Under the pieces are notes generated by a model. The model did no database searches. It was not told where the DNA came from and saw nothing but the letters and a program-made list of their open reading frames with translations. From Scenedesmus sp. ARA3 (Eukaryota; Chlorophyta; Chlorophyceae; Sphaeropleales; Scenedesmaceae), in the NCBI GenBank assembly GCA_004335835.1, contig RWJK01001707.1:124001-188000 (forward strand): a stretch of DNA of 64,000 nt. Reading direction: 5' to 3'. Made by a program: the position numbers and the translations under genes. The stretch's first letter is position 1, and each line of letters opens with the position of its first letter. Below are positions 23,868 to 37,100 of this stretch, in pieces.

Positions 23868-25698
23868 TCAGCTGGCAGCAACGCCAGCCTCCGCAGCTAC
23901 TGCAGGCGCTGCTGCTGCTGCTGCTAAGCCATTCGTCGAGCTGTGCGGCTGCTTCGCTTGCTGCTGCTCGGCCGGCTGCTTGCTGTGCTGCTGCTGGTCG
24001 GCTGCTGGCTGCTGCCCGTGCTGCTGCTGCTGCCTGTCTGGCTGATGCTGCTGCGGATGGTGCGGCTGCCTGTGGTGCTGCTGCGGGTGGCCGTGGCCGT
24101 GCCCGTGGCCGTGCTGCTGCTTGTGAGCCTGCTTCTTCTCGGCTGCCGCAGCCTGCAGCAGCAGAACCGCAGACACGCAAACAGACTCAGCAACTGTGAA
24201 CACAGTGACAAGCGGATCAGTGAGTAGCCCGCTGTGCTTGCTGATGACAGCGAGTTGGCAACTGCGCTGGCGATAGCAAACGGCACAGCCCAACCAACCC
24301 CAAGATTATACATACAGGCGATGCAGATATTGTGACCCGCGCGCTGAATCAGGTGTCTGCATCCTCCCATTCGCAGACAGGGAAAAGTCACTCCCTCCAC
24401 GCCTTCTCCTGCTTACCAAGCATCCCTCATGCGGACCAACAACCCGAACCTTCAACAACAATCAAGCAAAGTGCATCAACACTTCACACGGGTCAAGAAT
24501 GCAATGCCCCGCACCTCGAGCGCCGTGCGCCTCCGCTGCTGCTCCTCCCTGAAGCAGTCCAGGTTCTTGAAGGGCCCCTCCAGCACCGGGCACCCACAGT
24601 CAGCCAGAGCAAACGCACCAAAACCAATGCAAACCTTGGGCTATATCCCCCAATATGCATTCAGTGCAGATAATACACGGGCCGTACCTCAAGTGCTGCG
24701 CGCCTCCGCTGCTGCTCCTCCCTGAAGCAGTCCAGGTTCTTGAAGGGGCCTTCCAGCAGCCCTTTCAGCACAGGGCACACCTCCACGCTGCCGTCTGCAG
24801 GCAGGCCGCTGTAGTGGTGGAAGGCCCAGAACTTCTCAAGGCCGTACAGGCTGCCATAGTTCTGGTAGTCCTTGAGCACCAGCGCCTCAAAGTCCTGCAC
24901 AAAGTAGATATTAGGCGGCGGCGGCGGCAGCAGCAGCAGCAGCAGCAGCAGCAGCTTTGTGTCAGTGGCGAAGGCCCACAAATTCTGCAGGCCGTACAGG
25001 TGCCATTGTTCTGGTGGTCCTTCAGCACAAGCGCCGCAAAGTCCTGCAGAAGAGCGGTATGAGAGTGCAGGACAGTTCATACAACAAGTAAGTAGATACG
25101 TGTGACGGCATATTTGACAAGCCCAAGCACACGCCACATGGTCAGCTACACCGAGGTAACCCCACACCAACCAACCAACCAACCAACCAGCCAGCCAGCC
25201 ACCAACGAATGCATGTCGCAATTCAGCGCACCTTCAGAAGGGGTGCCCAAGCATTCATCACAGCCCCAGCATCACATTAGCTCAACGAGCAAACAAGCGC
25301 AAAAGCAATCACAGCATGCGTTATACGCTGCACAACACACACAGTTGGCACAAAACACTGCGCACCTTGTACAGCGGGTGCGCGGAAGTTCTTCTCAGGC
25401 CATGCTGTTGAACCTGAACAGGCATCCACAACTACACACCAACATACATGCAGGCATGTGACGAGCAGCTGCGCACCTTGTACAGCGGCGCCCTGAAGTT
25501 CTTCTCCAGGCCGTAGCTGTAGAACCTGAACAGGCACTCCATGCCGTACATGTACTCTGCCGCTGCGTCCTCGTCCGCGTACTTTTTGAAGTCGTTGTAC
25601 ATCCTGTCGTTGAAGTTATCGCGCAGGAAGTAGCACCAGAAGCGGAACAGCGTGTTCATCTCCTCGCTCTGGCCGATGCCTGTTGGCGTGTAGTGGAT

Positions 25699-25729
<31 letters not shown>

Positions 25730-27881
25730 GAGGAGGTTAGCAATAACTCATACAGAAAATAGCACCGGCTCACAACCACAATGCTGCACTACGCAACCCA
25801 CCTGAAACCCAGCTACAACCCAGCTGACAGCAAAACCCGACTGCCCTTCCTTTGCGTGCGCTGCTCCAGGCAGCGCTTGTAGTACTTCCTGTACACGAAC
25901 TGCTTCAATCACACGCTTCCCCAACTGCTCACCAGACCCCAAAACCCAGCCAGGCCAAGCAAAAACCCTAAACCCCGCTCACCCTTCTGCGCGCGCTCCT
26001 CCAGGCAGCGCTTGTGGTACTTCTTGTACACGATCTGCTTGAAGCCGTGGTTCTCCAGCAGCGCATGGCTCGGGTGCTGGAACTTGGCCAGGGGCGCGCT
26101 GCTGCCAAGGCCAAAGCTGCTGCCAGGCCCTGCATGGCTGCCTGCATGGCTGCCGGGGCCCCCAAACCCTGTCCTGGGGCTGCTGCCCAGAAGCCCGCTC
26201 GCGCGCTTGCCGCTGCCAGCAGCGCTGCCGGCTGAGCCGAAGAGTGGGGAAGTGCCGTACAGGCCGTTCATCTCTGGGGGAGTGGCGCCCATGAGCCAGC
26301 CCACGTGGTGGGAGGGAGGGCTCTCGCCGAACACGCCGCCACCCTGCAGCAATGACAAATCAGCTACTATGTTGGTAACATGTGAGGGGTGCCGTAGAGG
26401 CCGTTCATCTCTGGGGGTGTGGCGCCCATGAGCCAGCCCACGTGATGGGAGGGAGGGCTCTCGCCAAACACGCCGCCTCCCTGCGGCAGAGTGTGTTAGT
26501 AGGATGTTAGTGACATGTTAGTGACAGGTTTGTGAGAGGGTGGAATTTGGCGTATGGCGAATGCCGTTTGCTGCGCTATGTGTGATCGATGAAGCTGAGC
26601 CGCGGCTTACAGAGGTCATGCTGCACGAAGGAAGGCCGCGGTGAGCCTGGGCGCAAACGCACATATCACTAGGCTGCTCACTCGTACCCCAACAGCTCTT
26701 TCACAGCTCAACCCGACTCATCCGCCATCATCGCCTGCATGCTATGCACCAGCAACTGCACTGAAACAACAAGTTCGAGCGCCGCACCTGGNNNNNNNNN
26801 NNNNNNNNNNNNNNNNNNNNNNNNNNNNNNNNNNNNNNNNNNNNNNNNNNNNNNNNNNNNNNNNNNNNNNNNNNNNNNNNNNNNNNNNNNNNNNNNNNNN
26901 NNNNNNNNNNNNNNNNNNNNNNNNNNNNNNNNNNNNNNNNNNNNNNNNNNNNNNNNNNNNNNNNNNNNNNNNNNNNNNNNNNNNNNNNNNNNNNNNNNNN
27001 NNNNAGGCCCGCGCGGCGGCCGGCCCTGCTGCTGCTGCTGCTGCTGGTGCAGGCCGCCGTGGCGCTCAAACTTGCTGTCGTGGTGGTCGCTGCTGCCGCG
27101 GTGCCCGCCGCGCTTGCCGCCGCGGCTCTGCGGGAGTGAGGGTGTGCGTGGTGAGCAGAGGCAGCAAGGGCGCAGGTGCAGCAGTATGTGAGCCGGTCGC
27201 TACCATGGCTACTGACCCAAGGTTCCATGCAATTCCAGGAATTTCAGGCACTCCTAGAATCAAATTGAGCTGCACTCTGTACATCCCTATGCCGTGTTCT
27301 GTCAGTTGCACTTTCACCGCCTGCTTCTTCACCAGCCCTCAAGGCTCACCTCGCTGAGCTGCTCTGGCACAGCGCCCGGCCATCAGCAACCAGCTGCTGC
27401 TGGCACAAACATGAACATGATGCACATCGCACCCAGTGATGGTCAAGACTACTGTTCGGCTTACCTCGCTGAGCTGCTGCTGGTAGAGCCAGCGGCCATC
27501 ATCAACCAGCTGCTGCTGGCACACACCTCATCCATGAAGCAGCCAACACCCGCCACAGCCTCATGCGAGCACCAAGGCCCACAACTCACCTCGCTCAGCT
27601 ACTCCTGGTACAGCACCCGGCCGTCACTAATGAACTGATGCTGGTACAAACACGACCCATAATGAACATGACACACAATAATCCCCCAGAAGCTCAAGAC
27701 TGGTCAAGGCTAGCTGTTTACATAAACTCACCTCGCTAAGCTGCTCCTGGTACAGTGCGAGGCCATCATCGATCAGCTGCTGGTCCAGCGGCTGCTTGGC
27801 ACCCTTCTTGGCGCTGGTCACCACAATCAGCTTGTCCACATCACGGTCAGTCATGTCGCCGGGGTGCGCCTTGTCGGCCCT

Positions 27882-27917
<36 letters not shown>

Positions 27918-30900
27918 GCACAGGCATCTCAGAGTGTGCAACACCGGGCAGGTGCTGCATGATTGTCTCGACTTTTCCAGAAGCAGTGCACTGCATTTAG
28001 CAGTCAGCCGCAGAATTGCACACATAAATATGTCCCACTCCTGCCGCTGCACTGCACAGCTCACACCTTCCAAACTCGTGCTCATCACGTAACATGTAAC
28101 ATAACAAAATAACAGTCACTCACTTGTCCCTGTCCTCATCCATCTCAAACAGGTCCTCCTCCTCTTCCTCATCAAAGTCGCTGCTCTCCTCATCATCACC
28201 ATCTGCCTTGCCCTTGACAGGCTTGGCAGCAGCAGCAGCAGCAGGCGGCGCCGCTGATGCTGCTGCAGCCGCCGCCGCAGCCGCCATGGCAGCTGAAGGT
28301 GCTGCAGACACTGCAGGGGTGGCTGGAGTGGCAGGAGACGGCAGCTCAGCACCCTCCGGCTTAGCTGCCTTCTGAGGCGTAGCAGCATCAGGTGCTGGCG
28401 CTGCTGCTGCTGCTGCTGCAGGTGCTGCCTGCTCATCTGCTGCTGGGCCGTTGTCAGCACTCTGCTTGTCTTCTGCTGCTGCAGGCTCTGCGCTCTCTGC
28501 TGCTGCTCCTGCTGCTGCTGCTGCTGCTGGCGCTGGCGCAGCAGCCTCTGCCTCTCCTGCTGCTACCTCAGCAGCCGTCGCTGCGCCCTCCCCCTCACCC
28601 TCCTCTGCTGCTGCTGCTGCTGCAGGCTCGCCGCCGTGCACAGGTGCACCTGGCAGCACCCATTGCAGCGGGTTATCCTTCGCCCGGATCAGCAGCCCCT
28701 CAAGCTTCACTTCAACCAAGCTGCTATCTGCGAGGCTCTCGAGAATCACCGCAATGTCAGGTGTTAACATCCGCACCCGGTTAAACCCTGCGATCAGCAC
28801 CAGGCTGATCCAGCCCTCGCTGTCCATCTTGCCTCGCAGGAAAAAGTCGCGTCCGAGGTTCTCGCCGCTGAAGTAGTACTCGATCTGGCGCCGCACCGAC
28901 TCCTTCAGCGCATCGGGTGACACCGCATTCGGCGTCACCGCAGGCGGCGGGTAGAACATGACCTGGCCGCTCGGAAGGAAGTAATAGCCGCCAGTGTGCG
29001 CAGCCGCGCTGCCGGCAGGAACAGCAGCAGCACCACCACCTGCGCCGCGGCCGCCGCCGCCGCCACGGCCGCCGTAGCTATTGCTGCTGCTGCCGCGACC
29101 GCTGCCACGGCCGCCGCTGCGGCCACCCCTGTCTGCTGCGCTGCGGCTGCTGCTGCTGTTATAGCCGCCGCTGCCGCCCCTGCTGCCGTAGGTGTGGCCA
29201 TCTTGGCCGTCTGCGCTGCGTGGCGCACGCGGTGCAGCAGCAGGCGGGGATGGCGCACCTGCAGTGCCGTTGCCGCTGGCAGCAGCAGCAGCAGCAGCGG
29301 CCGGGGCAGCAGGGCTGCTGCTGCCGCTGGCACTGCCTGCTGCTGCGCTGCTAGAAGCTGCAGGGGCAGGTGGCGCGGGTGCTGCTGCTGCAGCAGCGCC
29401 AACTGTGGCAGCAGTTGCTGCTGCAGCCGCAGCAGTGACAGCCGCAGCGCTGGTCCACTTGGCAGCCTGCTCACTCACACCATACCGCACCGGTGGCACA
29501 GGTGCTGCTGCTGCAGCGCCGCTGCCGCCGCTGCGGCCGCCAGACCTGCTGCTGCTGCTGCTGCCGTGGTTGGCAGCGCTGGCGCTGCTGCTGCTGTAAG
29601 CGCCGCGCTCGCCGTGCCTACTGCCGCGGCTGTGCTCGCCTCCTCTGCCGTGGTGTTCACGTTCCCTGTCCTTGCTGCTGCTGTATGGCTCTGGGTTTAT
29701 CTGCGCCAGATGCACCTTGTTGCCCTTCTTCCTCTCTTTGCTGCCCCCTGATGCGGAGCCTCCCTCCTGCTCAAGCAATGCAATTGCATGATGCACAGCA
29801 GCAGCGTAGGAAGCAGCACCAAAAGGCAGCACCGACACGCAGAGAGGTCAGCAGTGAACGCGCAGTGTTGCCAGCGGAAGTGGTACGCCAAGATGCATTT
29901 GTTGAAGGAAAACACACAAACACAAATAAAAGGAGCGCCACAGGCAGCGTGCACGCAGCACACTGTAATGACGGGCCTTGTACACACGCAGCTGCAGCTC
30001 AGTGCACACTGGCTTTCCACTTCACTGGCTGGTGCAGTTGCATGCAAAGCCCTGCGAAATGCAAGCCAGCTCAAGTGTGCTGCACACGGCTGTGCACCGC
30101 ACGGATAGGCAACCAGAAAAAGGGTAGGAAAGTTGCAGGACAAGCAGTCCGCAATGCCGAAAGGTATGGCTTACCCGTGGTCGACATCAAGCAGTCCGTT
30201 GCAAGAAGCTGAGCAATCCATGGATCCGCCGTTGCATACAACCAAAACAACACAGCTATGAAACATAACAGACACAACGGCAGCGCACCTTGCCGCCGCC
30301 GCTGCTGCTGCTGCCAGCTGCTGCTGGCTTCTTCTTGGGTGCCTCCTTGGCGTGTTCCAGGGTGGGCCAGTGTGTGGTGTGGGGCTCAGCGGTAGGCGCT
30401 GCTGCTGCTGCTGCTGCTGGCGCTGGCGCGGCGGGCTGCAGGAAATGCACAGCAGATGCACGGTAGATGTACAGCAGAGCAGCAAGCAATGTGAGCAATG
30501 CACAACAGGGGCAGCTGATGCGGGCTGTTGGTGCAAAAGCTGCCGAGATGCCAAACGCAGCGATGCTACGGTAGGCCGGAGGCAGCCTATCCAAGTGATT
30601 TGGTTAGATGATGCAAACGCACTAGACCAATACCATGTGGTCTGTTGCCTGTAGCAGTAGTATGCACGCAACACAGAAGGCAGCAGCTGCCACCAGAGGC
30701 TACTTTGCTGCACGCGCCAGGCAGGTTGTGAGTGCTGCATGTACGATAGCATCCAGCAGCTGCTCGGAGGCGCTTGTTGATGCTGCAGCATATTCCATGT
30801 GGCTAATGCTGACACTTAGCCTGACTGGGCACACCTTGTTCCAAGCTGGCTTGCTGGGCTTTGGTGGCTCCTTTGGTGCTTCCTGCAAGCAGCAATGATG

Positions 30901-31747
30901 CAAAGAGAATGTTACAAACGGGCTACAACTGCACTACAACAGCAGCAGCCGCAGAGCTGCTGTCCTGCAAGTGGCAGTACGCACACTGCTGCAGACTTGC
31001 ACGCCTCCTGCAGCATGTGCTGGCTGCAACTGTTTACAGCAGGCAGCACCGAGAACTGTAAAGAGCTGGTATGTTTTCCTTACAGCATGTGTGCAGATGC
31101 ATGTGATGCAGCTTACCTTTGCAGCTGCCGGTTTTGTGCCCTCCTCAGCTCCAGCCTCCTCAGTGCTGCGGGGTGCTGCAGCCTTGTCAGCCTGAGCAGC
31201 AGCTGCTGCATTGCTGGCCTTAGCTGCTCTATCTTCGTTTCTGCTGCTGTTGCCGGACCTGCTGCTGCTGTTGGGGCCGTCTGAGCCTGCTGCATGACTG
31301 CTGCCCCTGCCCCTGCCCTCGCCCCTGCTGCTGCGTTCATGGTGGCGCGATGAGCCGTGCGATGAGCGACTTCTACCGTGCGACTCATGCCTGTCCCTAC
31401 CCTCTGCCTTGCTGGCAGCTGCCTGCTGTGCTTCAGCCTCCTCGACCGGGACGACCTTGCCACCCTTCACCACCTGAGACCAGCCTGACCTCAGCGGGGG
31501 AGGCTGTGGCTTATCGGATGCATCGTCCTGGCCCTGCGATCAAACAAACCGGAATTCTTTCAGCCATGCCGAGCCTGCTACTGGCTTCCACGAAAAGTGA
31601 CAGCAGCCTCAAGATAAGGCTGCCCAGGCCCACCTGTGCTGCGTCTGTCTCGGACGTATTTGCAGCTACTGTTGCTGCTGGAGCCTCATTGTCTTCCTTT
31701 GCTGCTTTGGGCTCCTCTGCCTTCACGGGAGCCTCCTTCTCTGACAT
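23868..31747 (-). CDS. LARP1: La-related protein 1 (LARP1), La motif plus DM15 repeats
   Basis: LARP1 binds mRNA caps and 5' ends, controls translation and stability of terminal-oligopyrimidine-type mRNAs, and acts in the cytoplasm. Exons: 31747-31634, 31533-31117, 30882-30835, 30435-30289, 29766-28124, 27879-27732, 27127-26788 (contains a gap), 26646-26611, 26343-25983, 25679-25477, 24894-24688, 24152-23868. Phases agree at every junction not touching the gap. The start [13 protein letters not shown] is followed by Arg/Ser/Gly-rich sequence. The La motif is in exon 5 ([20 protein letters not shown] at about 28895). Exons 9-11 give three DM15 repeats: [33 protein letters not shown] with [28 protein letters not shown]. 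Aromatic and Glu positions used for cap binding in human LARP1 look kept. The last exon encodes a His/Gln-rich tail ([15 protein letters not shown]). Introns hold partial exon copies. Confidence 0.93.
24512..24600 (-). repeat. Downstream copy of LARP1 exon 11 end
   Basis: Reads [20 protein letters not shown] up to GAG/GTGCGG, a near-perfect copy of the end of exon 11 at 24688. It is open, and both donors have the same phase. Confidence 0.8.
24966..25046 (-). repeat. Upstream copy of LARP1 exon 11 start
   Basis: After CTGCAG it reads [14 protein letters not shown] and then loses frame by a small deletion relative to the true exon ([20 protein letters not shown]). A CTG tract separates it from the true exon. 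Confidence 0.8.
25368..25425 (-). repeat. Downstream copy of LARP1 exon 10 end
   Basis: A degenerate copy of [13 protein letters not shown] with base changes and an indel, retaining the AAG-or-CAG/GTGCGC donor border. Confidence 0.7.
25845..25925 (-). repeat. Downstream copy of LARP1 exon 9 end
   Basis: Reads [20 protein letters not shown], a copy of [20 protein letters not shown], with an in-frame stop just before it. It lies between exon 9 (ends 25983) and exon 10. Confidence 0.75.
26385..26480 (-). repeat. Upstream copy of LARP1 exon 9 start
   Basis: Copies the first ~32 codons of exon 9 ([20 protein letters not shown]) with its own CCGCAG acceptor. The match stops after GLYGT. It is open but has no nearby donor in the same place. 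Confidence 0.8.
26792..27004. other. Assembly gap (213 N) inside LARP1 exon 7
   Basis: Sequence on both sides belongs to one exon: Gly/Arg/Gln-rich coding before it, and CAG/GTGCGG directly after it. The exon length and phase cannot be checked across the gap. Confidence 0.95.
27349..27644 (-). repeat. Three downstream copies of LARP1 exon 6 end
   Basis: True end: [17 protein letters not shown] at 27732. Copies: 27644-27591 ([12 protein letters not shown], stop, LSE), 27517-27464 ([17 protein letters not shown], open) and 27402-27349 ([12 protein letters not shown], then frameshifted). Each keeps the GAG/GTGAGT-like or GAG/GTAAGC donor. Confidence 0.85.
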
Positions 31748-33969
31748 GGCTTTTACTGGGCTGCGGCCTTCTGCTGCTGCCAGATCGGCAGCGCTGTATT
31801 TCGGGTCAATGTATAGCAGATCTGGTGTTTAAGATGCACACACTGTCTCAGGCAGCGGTTCAGCGTTCGCAGTCGACGTTGTGGCTGCTGCCGCAGATGT
31901 ATCACTCAGGCAAGTCCGTGTGTTTCAACAACAAACGATTGCACTCTGCAATTTACTGGGAATCGAGCACCAGGCTCAAACATACCTGCTAATGTTGTAA
32001 CATGTCTGGTCACTTGCTGCGAAAGTGTTTGGTGGCTGAGGTGGCAAGCGACGATGTCGAGCAGGGACGATGTTAGTTATACCTTTCATGGCTTTGAGAG
32101 GGTTATTCGGCGTGTCACCTTACCGGTCAGCAATGTGGCTGACTAGGGTGCAGGTTGGTGTCAACAACACCGCACGGCTGGCCAGCGCCATACTTGATTG
32201 GTGCTTGTCATTTTCCTCTGCCGCTTGAATCCAAGAACATTCAAACACGTTACAAACCTCAGCATATCCCGTCACGGTGCACTCCCTGACCCCAGGTTAC
32301 TAGTGGAGGCCCGCAGCACTACTAGCGTGCCACAATGCCGCACCGTGCACTGAGTGCATCCCCCTGGCATCAAGGTTTCACACCCCACCAGGCATACCTT
32401 CATTGCCTTACGGTTGGCTTTATTGATTGGCAATCAAACCTGCAATGTTGAAATACATTACGCCCCATCACAGAACCAGGGATGCAGGCAGTACCACCCT
32501 CAGTCGGCAACACTGGCTGCTACGCGCACTTGCTGCACAAGATGGATGTTCATTTGTCAGTCACCAGCAGAGCTGATGCGCCTCAGCCGGCTGATGAGCT
32601 TTGAGACTTTTCCACCGTCTCCGTCAAGCGGTCCCAGGTTGCAGGGTTCAGAGTAACCATCTTGGTTAACATCTGTGAATCAAGCAGCAACAGAGTAGCA
32701 GCCGCCTGATGTACTAAAGCACTCACAGCAGCAGCAGTAGCAGCAGCAGGAGCAGCAGCAGCAGCAGCAGGCACCCTGCCTGGCACTTGCAACATCTGCC
32801 TGCCTGGTAATTCAGGGCAACACATGCAGTCTGAGGCTCGCACCCTTCTCTGAGGCTTCTCTCACAAGCAGAAGAGCAACTGCTTGCCAAGCAGCGGTGC
32901 TGTGCACGTGCACAGCACCTGCAACAGCTGTCATCCTGCTCAACTTCATCATCATGTTTCCCATCAAGCCATAGCATCAACGCCATCGGCCCCGCACCCT
33001 CTGAAGCGGCAACAGGAGGGAGCACTGCTCCATTGCCTCTGTCATCTTGCCAGAACAGCAACAGTCAACAGCCGTAAGACAGGTGACACAAGCCACGGCA
33101 CTAGACTGCTGATGGGTAACAAACTGCGTAACCCTCTGCCGACGTATGCAGCAGTAGCAACCGCTGCAGCAGCCTGCACAGGCATACACTGGTCCATGTG
33201 AGCAAGCCATGTTGGGGAAGGTGCCAGTAGCATGCTGGCGGCAATCGGGAGGTGCTGTCACTTGTGCACAGCCTTTGCTGAAAGTCCTGTCACCCCACTG
33301 AAAAAAAGAAAGACAAAAATAAAAATAAAGAAAAAAGAAGGTCCCTCCAACACCTGACTCTGGGAATCCATGTCGCTTGCTTCATGCACTGCAGTGACCC
33401 TCGCATAAAACATGCACAAGAGCGCATGCACATGTCAATTGTCCCAGCCACATCATGTGGGTACCCTATCCGGGAAACTGAACCTGCTCCCTGTAAGCAG
33501 CTACAGATGCCAGCTGCTCAATACAACAGTTCTGGATAGACTTTCAGTTAGTTTGAAGCATCCAGGAACAAGGCAGGTGCGGACTCCGTAGACTCCGCAG
33601 CAGCTGTCACTTGGCCTTGCACTGCCAAAGCTCGATGCAGCAACCTGGACTAACCCGCCAGCGGCCTTCACAGTAGACCTCCGTGCTAAATGAAAGCACT
33701 CTTTTCAGTTTCAGCCTCTGCAGTACTCAGCTTCTGGACCAGCATTGCTTGAAGGTGCGCAGTTATGCTTGTACCATGCTTAAAATCGTCCTATGAGGAG
33801 TTCCCGCTCATCCTCCCACTCTTACAGGCAGCAGCAGTCACTTTTGCGACAGCAGCGCCTACAGCAGATGTACCCGGCCTCAAATGAGCCATTCATGATT
33901 GCTGGTGTGGGCTGGCAGTGCCGTAATGGAAGGCTTCACCCAACACGGGAATGCACTGACGCGGTGGTC
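31748..33969. other. LARP1 upstream region with repeat fragments
   Basis: Upstream of LARP1. A fragment matching repeat A (12480-12600 there) occurs inverted at about 32900-33060 and includes the dispersed motif CATCAAGCCATAGCATCAAC. An A-rich stretch (about 33300-33340) could be a retroelement tail. No gene is supported. Confidence 0.45.
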
Positions 33970-34137
33970 CAGCTCAGGGCCATCAGCGATTGAGAGACCT
34001 GCTTGTTCTTCTGTGTTTGAAGGTTCTGGCCGTATCTGGCCCTGGCTTGGGGGTTTGCCCCCTCTGGTCAGGAACCACCTGAGGTGGTTTGGGAGTGGCT
34101 GCCTTTCTGGTCCCCCTCTTGCTAGCAAAACGTGTAG

Positions 34138-34168
<31 letters not shown>
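33970..34168 (+). mobile_element. SINE-like element, copy 1
   Basis: About 165 bases (CAGCTCAGGGCCATCAGCGA to CTAGCAAAACGTGTAG) followed by a tail of seven ATTG units (34141-34168). The same body occurs inverted at 39016-39199. A simple-repeat 3' tail is typical of SINEs. No clear target duplication was found around this copy. Confidence 0.55.
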
Positions 34169-34169
<1 letters not shown>

Positions 34170-34188
34170 GAATTGTCCTATTTACTCA

Positions 34189-37100
34189 GTGGTTGTCAGC
34201 CTGACGCACATGCAGGAGGTCCTCCAGGCAGACACTTTGCTGCAGCACAGGCCCCATGTTGCCAGCAACAACCAGTAATGCCGAATTGATACTGTCAGGA
34301 CAGTGTGTGTGCACTAGCAGCTGCCAACAAACTGTGTGCATGTGCACCCCACAGTGCACCCCACAGCAGCAGAGAGCAACAGAACACAGCTTGTTTATCA
34401 CGCTGACCTAGGTGCATCGCTAGATGGATAGCATGTTACTGATGAAACCTACAGAAAGGATGCTTTGTACAGGATTGAGTTGAGGCGGAAGTAGCATCAT
34501 GCCTGTAAATGGCGACCGCGTAGATGAAGTACTGCTGCTGGGGTACTTCCTCGGACTTAAGCTGCTGCGTCCCTGGCTGTGTAAGAACACTTATACGCCC
34601 AAGAAGGAACTGTCTTGATGATGATTATAGGGCTGCTGCTGCTGTTCTCCGCAGCTTTCAAGCCGAGAGGCTTTAGTCTCCCGGATAGGGTCCCGGAACC
34701 GGGAGGCCAGATTGGACAAATCCAATATTCCTGTACTGGCAGCCCCACAGCGCAACAAGCAGTTGAGGCTGAATTCAATGTCGCATTTTATTGCATAGCC
34801 TGTTGTGTACTGCAGGGGGCGGCATGTCTGCATCGGCAGGCCAGCAGGTTTGGGTGTCACCGCTCCTCCAACGCGCTCGCCAAAGGCTTAAGTCGTGTAA
34901 GAGAGAGATAAGGAAATTGGAGAAGCAGGCGGCCGTTGTGGAAGGCGAAGAGAAGGCAAAGTGGCAGCAGCAGCAGCTGGTATGGATGCATCAATCATTG
35001 GAGCTGCAGTAGAAAGAAATCAAGTTGATGGAGATGGCAGAAGTGCTGCTGCGGCAGCGAGCTGAATCAGGTGCGGTTGGATGGCACACAGCAGCCAGAT
35101 TGTCTTGCTGGTACTTGGTGGTGCTATGGATGGTGTGTCAAGCAGATACTACCAGCTACTTGCATAGCTACGCCAGAACAAGCCTGCAAGGATGTTGCAG
35201 CAGCATTGCATTTATGGTTGATGCAACAGCAGTTATTTTGTAGTGTTGCACGGTGCTGCTGGCACAGCCTGCTGACTCGGCGTTGCAGCCTGAATGATGC
35301 ATGTAGCATCATGCCCAAAGATTTCCCACATGACAGCAAGATGGGTGTAGTCTGGTAGTTTGAACATTTTCAGCGATTAGGCAAGCTGGATGATCTCCAT
35401 TGTTAGCCTGCTTTATGACAGCGCGTTGCTAGGGCCTACCGTCTGAGTTCACAAGGTGTGCTGCTTGAACACACAACCATCGATGCCAGGCTGCCCCTGC
35501 AACAGTGGTGTGGATGCTCCAATGTGCTACTTGCCACACGCATGCACAGTTCGATTTGTAGTTGAATCCTATGCTGCCTGCCTGCCTGCGTGTCCTTCCA
35601 TACATTGCCTGCCTGCGTGTCCTTCCATACATTGCTATGCCTCCCCTTGGGCATGATATCTCTTGTGTCCCAACAACAGAAGCCGCAGCAGGGGCAGCAG
35701 CAGCAGCGACAGCAGCAGCAGCGGCAGCAGCAGCAGAGCCGGCAGCAGAGTCGGCAGCAGAGCCCGCAGCAGTGTCAGGTGAGCCATGCATGTACCTGCA
35801 GTCGTCCTTGCAGTAAGGCTGCCAGAACCTGTAGCGCTCGTCGTGACCGTTGCGTACACAGCAGAGTTGTGAGCGTCCCTGCACAGCAGCAGTAGTGGCT
35901 GTCAAGCGCACCACCTGCACCTCTAATCATATGGTTTGTATGTACTCCAACCGCCAACAGCATGCATGTTTGCAGATCATCAGCGCTAGCGGCATTTTGT
36001 GGGTTTGTGAACCTGTGAAGGCTTGGCTGCAGTCAGCTTCTATTGCGTTTTGTGCCAACCGCGTACAACTGTTGATGATGCTGGCCGGATCTCTCACTGG
36101 TGCTGTGCTCCGCTGCTGTTTTTGTGTTACTCGTGCTATGGCTGCCAGAACCTGAGTCGTTGAACCGCGGTCAGCTTCAAGACGACCATGCGCCAATGCC
36201 TACATGTGCAGGGCTCTTGCGGAACATCATCTGGCGCAAGCAGGTGAGGACTCGTTTATGCTTAGTAACAAGGCCGTACCTGCTGTGTTGAGCAGGTACG
36301 TTCATAGCTATTTAACATCGTGCATGCGTGGTGGATGCAGTGAGGGTTGATGATATGTTGCTGTGCACCACCTCACTTGCAGAAGTGTGTGAAATTGTCA
36401 GTGGTTACTTGACTGCTGCTTGCCATGCTGTGCAGACTGGCTACTCACGCCTGGTGGACAGCAGCAGCCAGGATCAAGACAAGAAAACGCAGTGAGGCAG
36501 GCACGGCTGGTGGCAGGTGCACCCTGTAGAACACAATGCACTGCTGTGGCTTGGATGCTACACTGGAGCATGAAGCAACTTGCTCGAGGTGTGTGCAAGA
36601 TGGAGAGCGTAGCTGAGGCCGAACTTTGGAGTGGCGGCGTTGAGGTGGCCGTGGTTGTGCGCTTGTCAGGTACGTCCACATTCTTCATAAATTTTCCGGG
36701 CCACGCTAATGTGGTTTTAATGCAGTCACAGGTTATCGTTCGCCTTCATTGCAGCAGTGGTTGCTGTGGCCAGGCATATTTGTCTTGGCGGCTGGACCTT
36801 GATGTACACAGCGCGTTTTGTGGTGTCTTTGTACCTATTAATGCCCAACTTGCATGCTTGTTGGTTGATCCGTCAAGAGCAACTTGTACAGAGCCAGGTC
36901 ACCTTGTGGTCTGTTCAAAACCAATGCGATGTCACACCGTTGCGGTGTAAGAGGCATGTCCTCCAAGGCGTGCTTGGGCTGCCCCCTAGATGCGCATGTG
37001 TGCAGTTGTGTAGCACAACTGGTCAGTGTGGAGGGTGGTCCCTGGAGGCTGGTTTTGTAAGCGGTCAGGCATACATTCGAGCATACATTTGACGATACGA

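Noticed and set aside
25960..25980. Telomere-like CCCTAAACCC sequence
   Set aside because: A single unit inside a LARP1 intron; no array.
28124..29751. Plus-strand Ala/Ser and Leu-rich ORFs opposite LARP1 exon 5
   Set aside because: Shadows of the minus-strand exon, which contains the La motif and joins in phase on both sides.
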